Origin: Cryptomeria japonica
Taxonomy: Eukaryota > Streptophyta > Pinopsida > Cupressales > Cupressaceae
Direction: 5' to 3'
Assembly: GCF_030272615.1 (NCBI RefSeq)
Contig: NC_081412.1
Coordinates: forward strand, 140,031,747 to 140,095,746
Length of the DNA stretch: 64,000 bases
The notes below the pieces were generated by a model, which worked only from the letters and a program-made list of their open reading frames with translations, was not told the origin of the DNA and made no database searches. The translations under genes and the position numbers were made by a program. Within the stretch, counting starts at the first letter, position 1. Each line of letters begins with the position of its first letter. This document shows, piece by piece, positions 31,414-41,450 of this stretch.

Positions 31414-34020
31414 AGTGGCATCTGAGAGAGCATTTTTGCATGTATGTATTTATATGATCATTTTTGGACTATGTCTTGGATGGCTCTTGGTAGCCGATTT
31501 TGTAGACTTCATTGTACTCTGATACATGAGATGATATATATGAGGAGATCCCATATTTTGATGATATGCATTTGATATGTATGGATGTTATGCAGGATGG
31601 TGATTTTATGAGTTGATGCTTAGATGGATGTGTATATGTATGCATTTATGAGATGATTCCTATATGCATGTTTTATGATGATTTATGATGTTGGATACTG
31701 ACATATGAATGCAGTTTTATACATGTGTGCATGTTTTGCTTGATGTAATGCTTTAAGGATGTAATGCTATGATGATGATGTATGTTTATGATGATATAGA
31801 CAGGATCTTGTGCTTCATGTTTGATATAATGATGAGATAATGATATGCAAGGATTTTAATGCAATGTTTTGAATGAATGATTCTATGTATGTAAATGCAT
31901 CTAGATGGTTTTAGATGAATGTAATATGGATAAACAAATGTAAAGTACAAATGTTTATATGATGATTTCTAAATGAATGCATACGTATAATGTATATATA
32001 AAATGGTATGAACCAATGTTTGAGACAAATGGTTTTTATGATTCTAAATGCCTAAAATATGATTTAAGTAAAATGATAATGTGATGATAATACAACTTAT
32101 GGTTAATAACAGCACCTTAATGCAATTAAAAAGGGATAATGAATGCAATTTTAAATGAATCCTAAAATGAGCATAATAAGACACTTAATAATGGATGAAT
32201 GAATGCACTTTTTAACTAATGAATAGATAAATGAATGTATGCAATGATAAATGATAAAGGATAATAAAGGATGATAATATGATAATGGATAACTGATACT
32301 AAATGAATGCATAGTAAATGGCTAATACAATCAAGGACAATTGGTTTATATGAATGAATCTAAAACATTATGCAATGATGAAATGATATAAGAAGGCTAA
32401 TGTTAATAAATGATAATGAACTATATGCATTTTAACCAACTAAAATGATATGAAATGTTCTTGATGCAAAATGCAACTAAATGTAATAATGATGATATGA
32501 TCATGATGAATGCAAGGTATTTTAGACTTTGCATGATGCATTGATGATGTATTAGAGTTCTCGGTCGCGATTGCATCCAAGACCAGCTCAATTGTCGCAG
32601 AACTTGCTCATTTTAACTTTGTTCACATTGGCATACAAAAATCATACATATGAATGAGTGAATGGATGGGTGATATGCAACGAAATGCAACATATAAACA
32701 GATGAGATGAAATGACAATCCATAGTGCTTTATTTTTCATCATCGAGCTTTAAAATGTTGTAAGAAAATACAAGCATCTTGACATAATGATTTAAGATGA
32801 CCAGAGTATTTCTTACATGGATTTGATATAGCAAGTTAATACAAACAACTTGATATAATGGGTCAAGTTGACCAAAGTATTGCTTGCGGAACAGACAAGG
32901 ATCATCTCCGTTCATGCATGACTTGGATCGTCCTCCTTGATCTTGGGCTGATCATATCCTGAGACAAGTTCACACCTGAATAAGAGACAAAAACCTTTAT
33001 CCAATTTGGATGAGGTAGGAGGAACCAAAGAAGGAGCATTGTGCTTGCAAGCAGGCAATATATACATAAAGAATAAAGAATATGGATCCTTGGTAATTGT
33101 TCATGCTCATATGGTCGAGGTATATGTTGTAGTCAGCAAGTCGTAGTGATCTATGACTGTATTTTGCATAAGATCATGTAGCTTAGTGAACTTCCCACGT
33201 AGACACCATTAGTACATGCCCCAGAACTTCATCGGAATAATTCGCAAAAGATACACAAACAATGTTGTAAGATCCTGATATATATAAACGAATGAATTAC
33301 TCACAAATCAACCAAGTATTTAATAGCTTTAAACAAAATTTTCTTGTTAAAGAAAACGTCATTTTGTCTTTGTTTTGGTAAGGAAGGATGCATCCTTGAT
33401 GAAAATAGTTTGATTGTTGATGTTGATTGTTTGGTCAATTTGGAGAAGTGATCATTGTGCAAGTATTTTTCAATGCTTGTTTGGTATCTGCATGGATGAG
33501 TATGTATAATGTGTCTGCCATGTTTTTGTGTGATTTTTGATGTTTTATCATGTTTTTGGATTTTGTGATTGTTTTGAATGTTTTTAGTATTTTGATGATT
33601 GTTTTCCAATGTTTTTGGATTTTGAGAGATAGTTTTGAATGAAGAACCCAACGAATTACAAGACAATGTAGTATCCACTTCCATCAATAGGTTAAGGGCA
33701 GTGCCCTCAGTTTAGACATGACTATGAAAAAGTGGGATGCAAGACACATGGAGTACTATCTCGTGATTGCAGATCAATAACAAGCCATGGTTTGGACAGA
33801 TGGATGTAGTGAATGTGATTGCAACAAGCCTGAAAGATAATGGACCCATAGCTTTTACGAGTGGCGCCTGTTTGCCAGGTTTTCACCATCGTACTTACCC
33901 AAGGTGCCACAGGAGTGTTTGTTCATCGTTTGGATGCATGATTTTTCTTTACTATTTTGATGTTTTTGTATTTTCTTCAGGACATTTTTCTGAATGTTTT
34001 TGATGTTTTTTCTAGTATAT
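31414..34020. other. Spacer between PMD frame and integrase, AT-rich low complexity
   Basis: The part 31450-32560 is a long low-complexity stretch dominated by ATGATG, AATGAATGC and TGATAATG phrases, with no ORF of note. The part 32570-34020 is more complex but shows no recognisable protein. A 62-codon minus-strand stretch at 33722-33910 (MAPWVSTMVKTWQTG...) is not recognised. Probably the 3' untranslated part of gag-pol and of the PMD unit. Confidence 0.5.
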
Positions 34021-35404
34021 ATGGGAGCCTGATGCTCTGTGCAACTCATGTATAAAACCATTTGAGGTGCATGTTGTTGATCAGATCTGCTAGCAGTTCT
34101 CCTTCTAAATTAGCCAACTGATATGCCCCGGACCCAAATACAATAGTGACAACATATGGGCCTAGCCAATTTGATTCAAACTTTCCTTGATGTTCTCGGT
34201 TGGGTTGGTTATGAGGATTTTCTCAAAGAACAAGATCACCTACCTCAAATGTACGAGGTCTAACTCGATGATTATAGCTTCTGCTCATGCGCTGCTGATA
34301 GGCTTTGAGGTGATTGTATGCAGCTTGTCATTTCTCATCAAGTAGCTCTAAGTCTTGGAGACGGGATATTCTGTATGCTTCATCATCGATGAGATTGTGC
34401 AAGGAAACCCGTAGTGATGGTATCTCGACCTCAATAGGTAAAATAGTTTTTGCACCATAGACCAACGAGTAGGGAGTTGCGCTTGTAGGGGTTCAAATGC
34501 TAGTTCGATATGCCCATAGTGTTGGATTTAATTGAACATGTCAATCACAGTCGGCATCATTGACTGTCTTCTTTAGGATTCTTAATATGTTCTTGTTTGA
34601 CGCTTCGGCCTAACCATTGCCTTGTGGGTAATAGGGAGCAGAAAAGCGGTGCTGGATGTGAAATTTCTCACAGAGTTCATGGATATCCTGATTTTTGAAA
34701 GGAAGCCCGTTATCTGTGATGATAGACATGGGTACACCATACCGGCAGATGATGTAATTGTGGATGAATGAGGCGATCTACTTGTCGGTAACTTGGGTAA
34801 GTGGAACAGCTTCGATCCACTTTGTGAAGTATTCGGTAGCGGTAATGATGAATTTGTGGCCATTGGATGAAGATGGATGGATTTTACCCACAAGGTCAAG
34901 ACCCCATTGACAAAAGGGCTATGGTGTTGTGATTGGTTGCAGCTCCTGTGCTGGTGCATGTATCAGGTCTCCATGAACTTGGCATTTCTTGCACTTTCTA
35001 ACAAAGTAGTAAGAGTCTTTTTCCATGGATGGCCAATAGTATCCAGTGCGTAAGAGTTTCTTGGCTAGCGATGAACCGCTTGCATGAGTTCCATAAATTC
35101 CTTCATGTACCTCTTCCAAGATCTTTGTTATCTCATCTTGTTCGAAACATCGAAGGAGAGTAACATCAAGACTGCGCCGATATAGGGTTTCAGCAATAAT
35201 GGTATACCAAGCAGTTTGGCAAATGAAGGTTTTACGTTGGTTATTCGATTGGTTAGGAGGAAGTGTGTGATCGCGGAGATAAGTGTAGAACTCACCGTAC
35301 CATGGGGATTCAGAATCGATTAGGCAACATATCATCTCGGATTCGGGGATATCATAAGAGGGGATCCAAAGTTGTTCTACCAAGAACTCGTAGCATGTTG
35401 AATT
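34021..35404 (-). pseudogene. Gypsy-2 integrase
   Basis: Integrase with zinc-binding N-terminus. The part 34919-35383 is open over 154 codons (EVHEGIYGTHASGSSLAKKLLRTGYYWPSM, then CKKCQVHGD), giving the H...H and C-x2-C ligands of the family. The core (34.2-34.95 kb) and C-terminal GDLVL-type module (about 34.2 kb) are recognisable against Gypsy-1, but frame changes near 34.95 kb and stops break them. A TAG at 35405-35407 separates it from the RNase H part. Confidence 0.8.
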
Positions 35405-36298
35405 CTATGGAAGATCCAAGAGAGACACAATAGTAGCCATAGCGTCAGCAGGGCGATTCTGATCTCTTGGTATCTGCTCAAAGGTGATAGTAGTAAATGA
35501 TGCCTTTACTTTGTCCACCATTTGTTTGTACGGCATGAGTTTGTCATCCTTGGTCTGATATTCATCTGTTGCTTGTCGAATGACCAGTTGGGAGTCGCCA
35601 TAGACTTGTAGTTCTTGTAACTTCCATTGTATGGCTAGCCTGAGTCCTGTGATCAAGGCCTCATACTCTGCTATGTTATTTGTGCATGGAAATGTGAGCC
35701 TATAAGACTTCGGGATGCTGTCACCTTGAGGTGTGATAAACAGAATGCCTACCCCCGAGCCATGCCTAGTGTACGAACCATCAAAGTATAGTTTCCATGG
35801 TTGTGCTGTTGTGGTCATGAATATCTCTTCATCTGGAAAATTGGAAATGAGAGGATGATCACCAATGAGTGGTGCATTGGCCAACTGATCTGCCATAACT
35901 TGACCTTTGATAGCCTTACGGTCCACATACTCGATGTCAAATTCACTAAGAATCATCACCCATTTGGCCAAGCGGCCCATCAATGCTGCTTTGTTGAGTA
36001 AGTATTTGAGTGGATCAATCTTTGCAATGAGTTGTACTTTGTGTGTTAATAGATAGTGCCTTAGTTTAGTGGCTGCCAAGATTACTGCTAGGCAAGCTCG
36101 CTCAATAGGGGTGTAATTGAGTTCATAGCCAACCAATGTGTGAAAGATGTAGTAAACAGCACACTCTTTCCCTTCTGCATTATGTTGTGCTAGTAGTACA
36201 CCCAATGTTGTACTTGTTGCTGAGATATAGAGTAATAGAGGTCTGCTTGGATCTGGTGGGATCAGCAATGGTGTATTCATGAGATAGTCTTTAAGCAT
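35405..36298 (-). CDS. Gypsy-2 RNase H + plant-type second RNase H (open segment)
   Basis: An open segment of 297 codons, part of pol. The first half is the retroviral-type RNase H/connection (LLLYISATSTTLGVLLAQ, VGYELNYTPIERACLAVILA, KLRHYLLTHKVQLI, GRLAKWVMILSEFDIEYV). The second half is the additional plant-type RNase H (LYFDGSYTRHGSGVGILFI, NIAEYEALITGL, GDSQLVIRQ) with its D, E and D residues in place. Two RNase H domains in tandem place the element in the Tat/Ogre/Retand branch. It is flanked by broken pieces, so it is not a complete gene by itself. Confidence 0.85.
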   Translation of the reverse strand: MLKDYLMNTPLLIPPDPSRPLLLYISATSTTLGVLLAQHNAEGKECAVYYIFHTLVGYELNYTPIERACLAVILAATKLRHYLLTHKVQLIAKIDPLKYLLNKAALMGRLAKWVMILSEFDIEYVDRKAIKGQVMADQLANAPLIGDHPLISNFPDEEIFMTTTAQPWKLYFDGSYTRHGSGVGILFITPQGDSIPKSYRLTFPCTNNIAEYEALITGLRLAIQWKLQELQVYGDSQLVIRQATDEYQTKDDKLMPYKQMVDKVKASFTTITFEQIPRDQNRPADAMATIVSLLDLP

Positions 36299-37190
36299 CT
36301 GGAATACTTGTTGGCATCTGGTATCCCATTGAAAGCGGATGTTTTTGTGTAGCAGATGTGTAAAGGGGTGACACTTATCTGCCAGTTGTGCAATGAATCT
36401 TTGGATGGATTGTAGTCATCCTTGTAATGTCCTTAGCTGACTGATGTTCTTTAGTGGTGGCATGTCCATGATTGCTTTGACCTTTGCTGGATCGACCTCA
36501 ATACCTTTGCTTGAGACAATGTATCCTAGAAGGTTCCCTAAGGTTACTCCAAAGACACATTTCTTTGGGTTGAGTCGAACATGATATTGTTCCAGTCTAT
36601 CAAAGATTTTATCTAATATGTCGAGATGACCTTCTCTAGTGAGTGATTTTTGCTAGTAAGTCATCAACATAATCTTCCATCATAGTATGCATCATGTCAT
36701 GGAAGATGGTGGTCATTGCTCATTGATAGGTCACTCCTGCATTCTTGAGACCGAAAGGCATTACATTTCAATAGTATGTGCCCCATGGACATGTGAAGGT
36801 TGTCTTATGTTGATCCTCTGGTGCGATCTTTATCTGATTGTATCCTGAAAATCCATCCATGAGTGAAAGCATGGCATGTCCTATTGTTAGATCTACTATG
36901 ATGTCAATATTTGGGAGGGGGAAGTCATCCTTAGGACAAGCCTTGTTTATATCTTTGAAGTTAGTACAAATGCGGATGCCCCCTTTTAGTTTGCCGACAG
37001 GAACAATATTGGAGATCCAATCTGTATAATCAATGGGTCTAATGAAACCAACATCTAGGAGTTTCTTAAGTTCTGCTTTGACTAGTACTGCAATCTGAGG
37101 ATGCATCTTATGAAGCTTTTGTTTGATAGGCTTGGCTCCTTCTGCTATGGTGAGGTGATGCATGACTAAATCAGGATCAAGCCCAGGCAT
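36299..37190 (-). pseudogene. Gypsy-2 reverse transcriptase
   Basis: The part 36768-37190 reads KLLDVGFIRPIDYTDW, NFKDINKACPKDDFPL, LSLMDGFSGYNQ and TTFTCPWGT. After a TAG the sequence continues VMPFGLKN and, after a shift, YVDDLL near 36655-36675 with the thumb region to 36300. All RT blocks are therefore present but interrupted by stops (about 36765, 36720, 36415) and a frame change at about 36650. Confidence 0.82.
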
Positions 37191-37319
37191 GTCTGCATAT
37201 GACCATGCAAAGTTGATCTGACATTTCTGGAAGAACTCTACAAACTTAGGTTATTCCTCTAGAGTTAGAAGAGATGCCAGATGTATGTGGTGAGGAATTT
37301 CAGGAGTCCCCACGTTGTA

Positions 37320-39065
37320 TTATTTTGTTTCCTCGATGAGAATCGTTGATCGTTTCCATTGTGTATTAGCAGGGAGAATGTCAAACCTTTCATCCTCCAA
37401 CGCCTCAGAGAGGTTTTCACCATTGGATACGCTCTTTCTTTTTACTTTTGTTGAATCAAACAGTGCCACGGTGTGGTTTTCACTCGAAGATCCATGTTTT
37501 ATTGTTATATTTTTCCAGCTGAAAGGTTTGGCATCCGCCCTGAAGTACACTGCGTTATTAAGTTCTATGGCGAATCCAGCTTTGTGATCCCTACTTGGTA
37601 TGTTATCCCGTAGTTCCAAAAAGTCAATGATCACCTCATCGTTTTGGAAATGGTCAAGACATGGGGGATTAGGTTAGTTCCATTCGATGAGTTCAGGATG
37701 GATAATGGGCATTACTTCATCGATTAGGTTAAGTTCATTAGATGTGTCACTGAGGGTTAAGACATTGTGGTGAAGGTTGTTGATGGTACTCTCTCTGTCA
37801 GAATCAGGCGTAGGATGTGACATAGGGTATGTGGAAGAAGTTTCCAACTCGGGAACCCAAGAGGTCTTTATCTGTGCTTCTCCGTAAATAGGGATGTCTT
37901 TGCGAGGTGGAGGTAGTGATGTGTCTTCCTCATCTGAAGTATTAAGCTGGATGGAATCAAATTCCCATTCATGTGAGTCGGTCTCTGAATCACTTTCCAG
38001 TATCCGATTACTATACCATAGTGGGATGTCCTTTGTGTTAAACACTACAGGTGTGATCGGTTGATGTACCTTTGTAGATGAAATGATCGGAGCTGCAGGA
38101 AGGATGATGGGGATCAATGAATCCGATGCGGGGAGTATTGGTAGTGTTGACTCTGCTACTTCTGCTGGAACTGCTGGTGTCGTAGATACTACTATGGGTT
38201 CTGATATAGTTGCTACTGCTAATGGTGCTATTGATGTTATTGTTGTTGCTGATGGGATCACTGGTTTGATTGGTGGGATGATTGGTATTATAGGCGGTTG
38301 TGTTGGGATTTTGAGCCTCGGTGGGGGAGTTGCGATGGTGTTTGATGCTGCTTTTATAATAAAAGGTGTCCTCTTTACAATAGGCTGATATAGTGGTTTG
38401 TTGGGTTTTCCTTTCAATCTGAGCTTAGAAAAGATCTCCTTTTGAAAGCCTAGGCCTGTATTATCCTTGGGCTTTAATTTTGGCAGCAGTGGTTCATGTC
38501 TTCCTTGTTTGCAAGGTCCCAAAGCACTCTGACCATCATAACCCATTCTTTGCATAATGAGGAGGCCTTTGTCATACTGATCCGTGGGAAGTGTTGCTTG
38601 AAATATATCGGTGGTGATGGGATCTTTATAGATCCATTCCGCTAAGTCCTCATCTCTGGTTTCTTCTTCTTGACTCTTCCCAAGGATGAAAGACGTCAAA
38701 GTACATGCTGGTGTGGTCAGTGGTGTTTGAAGTAACCGCTGAGGTTTTCCATGTGTTCTAGGAGAAGTGGGCATTTGTCCCACACAAAAGAGTTGACTCA
38801 AATTGTATTCCCCAGGACCTTCCTCTGCTATTTTCATTATGAGCTTTTCTTGCTTAGGTGTAGTGGTGTTTGAATTGGCAAGAGAGGCTGGACTTATGTA
38901 TGATGTGGAGGAGATGGCTTCTCTATTGTTAGGAACGGTAATCTCTGGTTGATGATTGATATTATGACAATATGCAAAGGGGTTTGCATCGCCCAGGATT
39001 GTGATCTCTGCACCGTTATGTGGGAACTTGATACACTGATGGTAGGTGGATGGAACGGCTTGCAT
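37320..39065 (-). pseudogene. Gypsy-2 protease-RT linker with G-patch-like segment
   Basis: A 463-codon open stretch (37674-39065) follows the protease. It holds FPHNGAEITILGD, a G-patch-like stretch MQRMGYDGQSALGPCKQGRH...TGLGF at about 38450-38560, then a Pro/Ile/Thr/Ala-rich low-complexity region (38040-38380), and a Ser/Thr/Asp-rich acidic end. The part 37320-37634 continues in another frame to the RT. Low-complexity linkers of this size are unusual in gypsy pol. Confidence 0.7.
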
Positions 39066-39573
39066 GGCATGTATCTAAGGTCTTCCTAACAATAAATTGT
39101 ATGGCAAAGGAAGGTCCAGAACTTGATAGATGACGTGTTACCACTCGGATTGGTAGTACCACAGCTCCTTTGGATGAACACTCTGCATCATCATAAGCTT
39201 TGATTGTGATCTTCTTACGAGGATCTACGGATTCAATGGCATATCCCAAAGATGTGACCAATTGTAGTGTACAAATATTCAGGCAAGCTCCATTATCGAT
39301 CAAGACTCGCTTGATCCTATGCTGGTTGATAAATCCTTCAATGTGTAGTGAGGCGTTATGAGGTTGCTGGAAGGAAGAGTTGTCACTTTCGGAAAAAGTG
39401 AGACAAGGTGATGACTTTAGACTTCCAACCATGGCTTGGAATTGATCTGTATTTAGGTTTGCAGGGATTGACCCCTCTTGGAGAGCTTGATCCAAGATTG
39501 TTTTATGGGATGGAGATAGGTGTAATAGCTCTAAGATAGATATCAGTGTGGGTGTTTTGTCTAATTGTTCCAC
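39016..39573 (-). CDS. Gypsy-2 protease region
   Basis: An open stretch of 185 codons. HRIKRVLIDNGACLNICTL holds the expected retropepsin active-site position, but with Asp-Asn-Gly instead of Asp-Ser/Thr-Gly. VDPRKKITIKAYDDAECSSKGA follows. A frame change near 39.06-39.1 kb separates it from the ILGRPW-equivalent end. The Asn may reflect lineage-specific change or decay; Gypsy-1 differs again at this site. Confidence 0.7.
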   Translation of the reverse strand: MEQLDKTPTLISILELLHLSPSHKTILDQALQEGSIPANLNTDQFQAMVGSLKSSPCLTFSESDNSSFQQPHNASLHIEGFINQHRIKRVLIDNGACLNICTLQLVTSLGYAIESVDPRKKITIKAYDDAECSSKGAVVLPIRVVTRHLSSSGPSFAIQFIVRKTLDTCHASRSIHLPSVYQVPT

Positions 39574-39582
39574 AAGATTATA

Positions 39583-41450
39583 CTACTTTGGGATAGATGG
39601 GGTGCCTTGTGGAGTTGCTTTAATGGTAATCTTGCTACGACGTGTAACAGCATTGCAAGTGGAGTTGGGATTTTTGATGGTTATAGTTGCAATTTGTTCA
39701 CTGGCATCATGTAGGTAATTTACAGTGTAATTATACGCGGCTTGCGTATAATCAGTGGTATCAGTGCCTCTCCTGGAAGTAGAAGGACCCGTTTGATTTG
39801 GTGATGGAAGTGGATTTTTAAACATAAGATGATCATTGTTTGTTGTCTTTGGGTCATGTCCTTCGATTTTGATTTCACCTCAGTCAATAAGACCCTGAAT
39901 AAGATCTTTCAATATGTGACAATTGCTTGTCTTATGTCCTCTCCCTTGATGGAAATCACAATGTTCAGCATCTTTCCACCATGCAGGTTGACTTGAGGTT
40001 CATAGTTTGATGTTTTGGGTAGAGTTACCAGATTTTGAGAAACCAGTTGTCGTAATACTATTTCGATGGGTTCCCCTAAGGGAGTGTATGTTCGCTTTTG
40101 TTTTTGTTGATGACGTCTAGGTTCATCATGAGATGTGATACGACCTTGATTTGGAGGAGCAACTGTGTTAGTCTGAGGTGGGGGATTCTGTCCTGCAAAT
40201 CAAACTACAGGTTGCGCACTTTTGATAGTTCTTGCATCCACAACCCCGTCGTTGACAACATTTTTGTTTTTGTTCCAGAAGCTTGGTTTGTCACTATTGA
40301 AGCATGGGTGAGGACCATCCTTTGGTTCATTATAGATTTTGATAAGTCCTTTCTTGATGAAAGTCTGCTCACATTTTAAACTTTTTGTGATCATGTCATT
40401 GAAAGAGTCTGTGTCTTTGACATCCAGGTGAAATTCCATTTCTTCATTTAACTTGGAAATAAATATTTCCACTAGTTCTTGTTCAGGTAACTGAAGAGAA
40501 CGTCTGCTAGACATTTGACACCATCGTTGCAAGAATACTAAGAATAGTTCACCTGGTTTTTGTTTAGTGTTACATAGATCAGCCATGGTGATATCACGTT
40601 TAATGTTATGAGAGTAATGTGCCAAGAACTTTTGAACTAGCTCTTCAAAGGTCCTAATGCCACCTGGTAGTTAGGAAAACCATGATGTGGTTGTTCCTCC
40701 CAAGCTTTGGGGAAAAAGGTGCATGAGGTACGTATCTTCGTATGCCACTTTGAGGCAAGCTGAATGGAATTCTCTGACATGATCGCGAGGATCTCCTTTT
40801 CCTCGATACTTTTCAAACTTGGGTGTTTCGAACCCTCGTGGAAAAGGTGGCATATAAAGATTCCTATCAAAGGGATAGGGACAAATGTCATTGAGTGAAA
40901 ATTGATTAGTCTTTACACCACTACGAAGTTGTTGGGTGAGATTTTCAACTTGTTGCCGCAACATCTCTATGTCATTTGGAGGAGGAGGTGGGCTACCTCG
41001 AGGAATGTTATATCTGATGGGATCTCTACCTCTTTCTTCCTCTTGGTGACTTTGTCGTTCTGATGCTTGTCTTAGTTGTGCAAGATCAAAGTCAGAGGGG
41101 AGTTTGGCTCCTTCTTGAGCAAGCTTTAAAAAGTGAGCATCCGCATTGCTCCTGAGTATTTCGTCAAAAAGTCTATTAAAGAGAGGGTTGTGCTGAGCCC
41201 TTTCTATTGTTGCAGAAGTAGGAGTACTTGGGTTTTCGTCATTAGCATTTCCTCCAAGTGCTTCTTGAAATTCATTGATATTTTCCTCCTCTTCTTCTTC
41301 AATTTCTATTTCTCGTTGCTTTGACAGTGATCGGGTATGAGCCATTTTGTTTATGAGTTTTTGTTGAAGTTGGGTGAAAATGATGATGAGTTTTTGATGA
41401 AATGAAAGATCGATGGTTGGTGTGATGTTTTGCATGTGGATCTCTAGCAC
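39583..41450 (-). pseudogene. Gypsy-2 gag
   Basis: Capsid polyprotein. The part 40671-41450 (259 codons) starts MLEIHMQ, or more likely at the internal Met of MAHTRSLSKQREIEIEEEEE (about 41345). It has an acidic/Gln-rich segment and the capsid core NDICPYPFDRNLYMPPFPRG...KYRGKGDPRDHVREFHSAC. The part 40200-40625 continues the capsid (YSHNIKRDITMADLCNTKQK, EEMEFHLDVKDTDSFNDMI). The tail near 39.58-39.83 kb leads to the protease. Separated by stops and shifts. Confidence 0.78.

Noticed and set aside
37674-39065. The 463-codon open stretch as a host gene
   Set aside because: Both ends continue into gypsy protease and RT, and the same segment with the G-patch-like pattern occurs at the same place in Gypsy-1.
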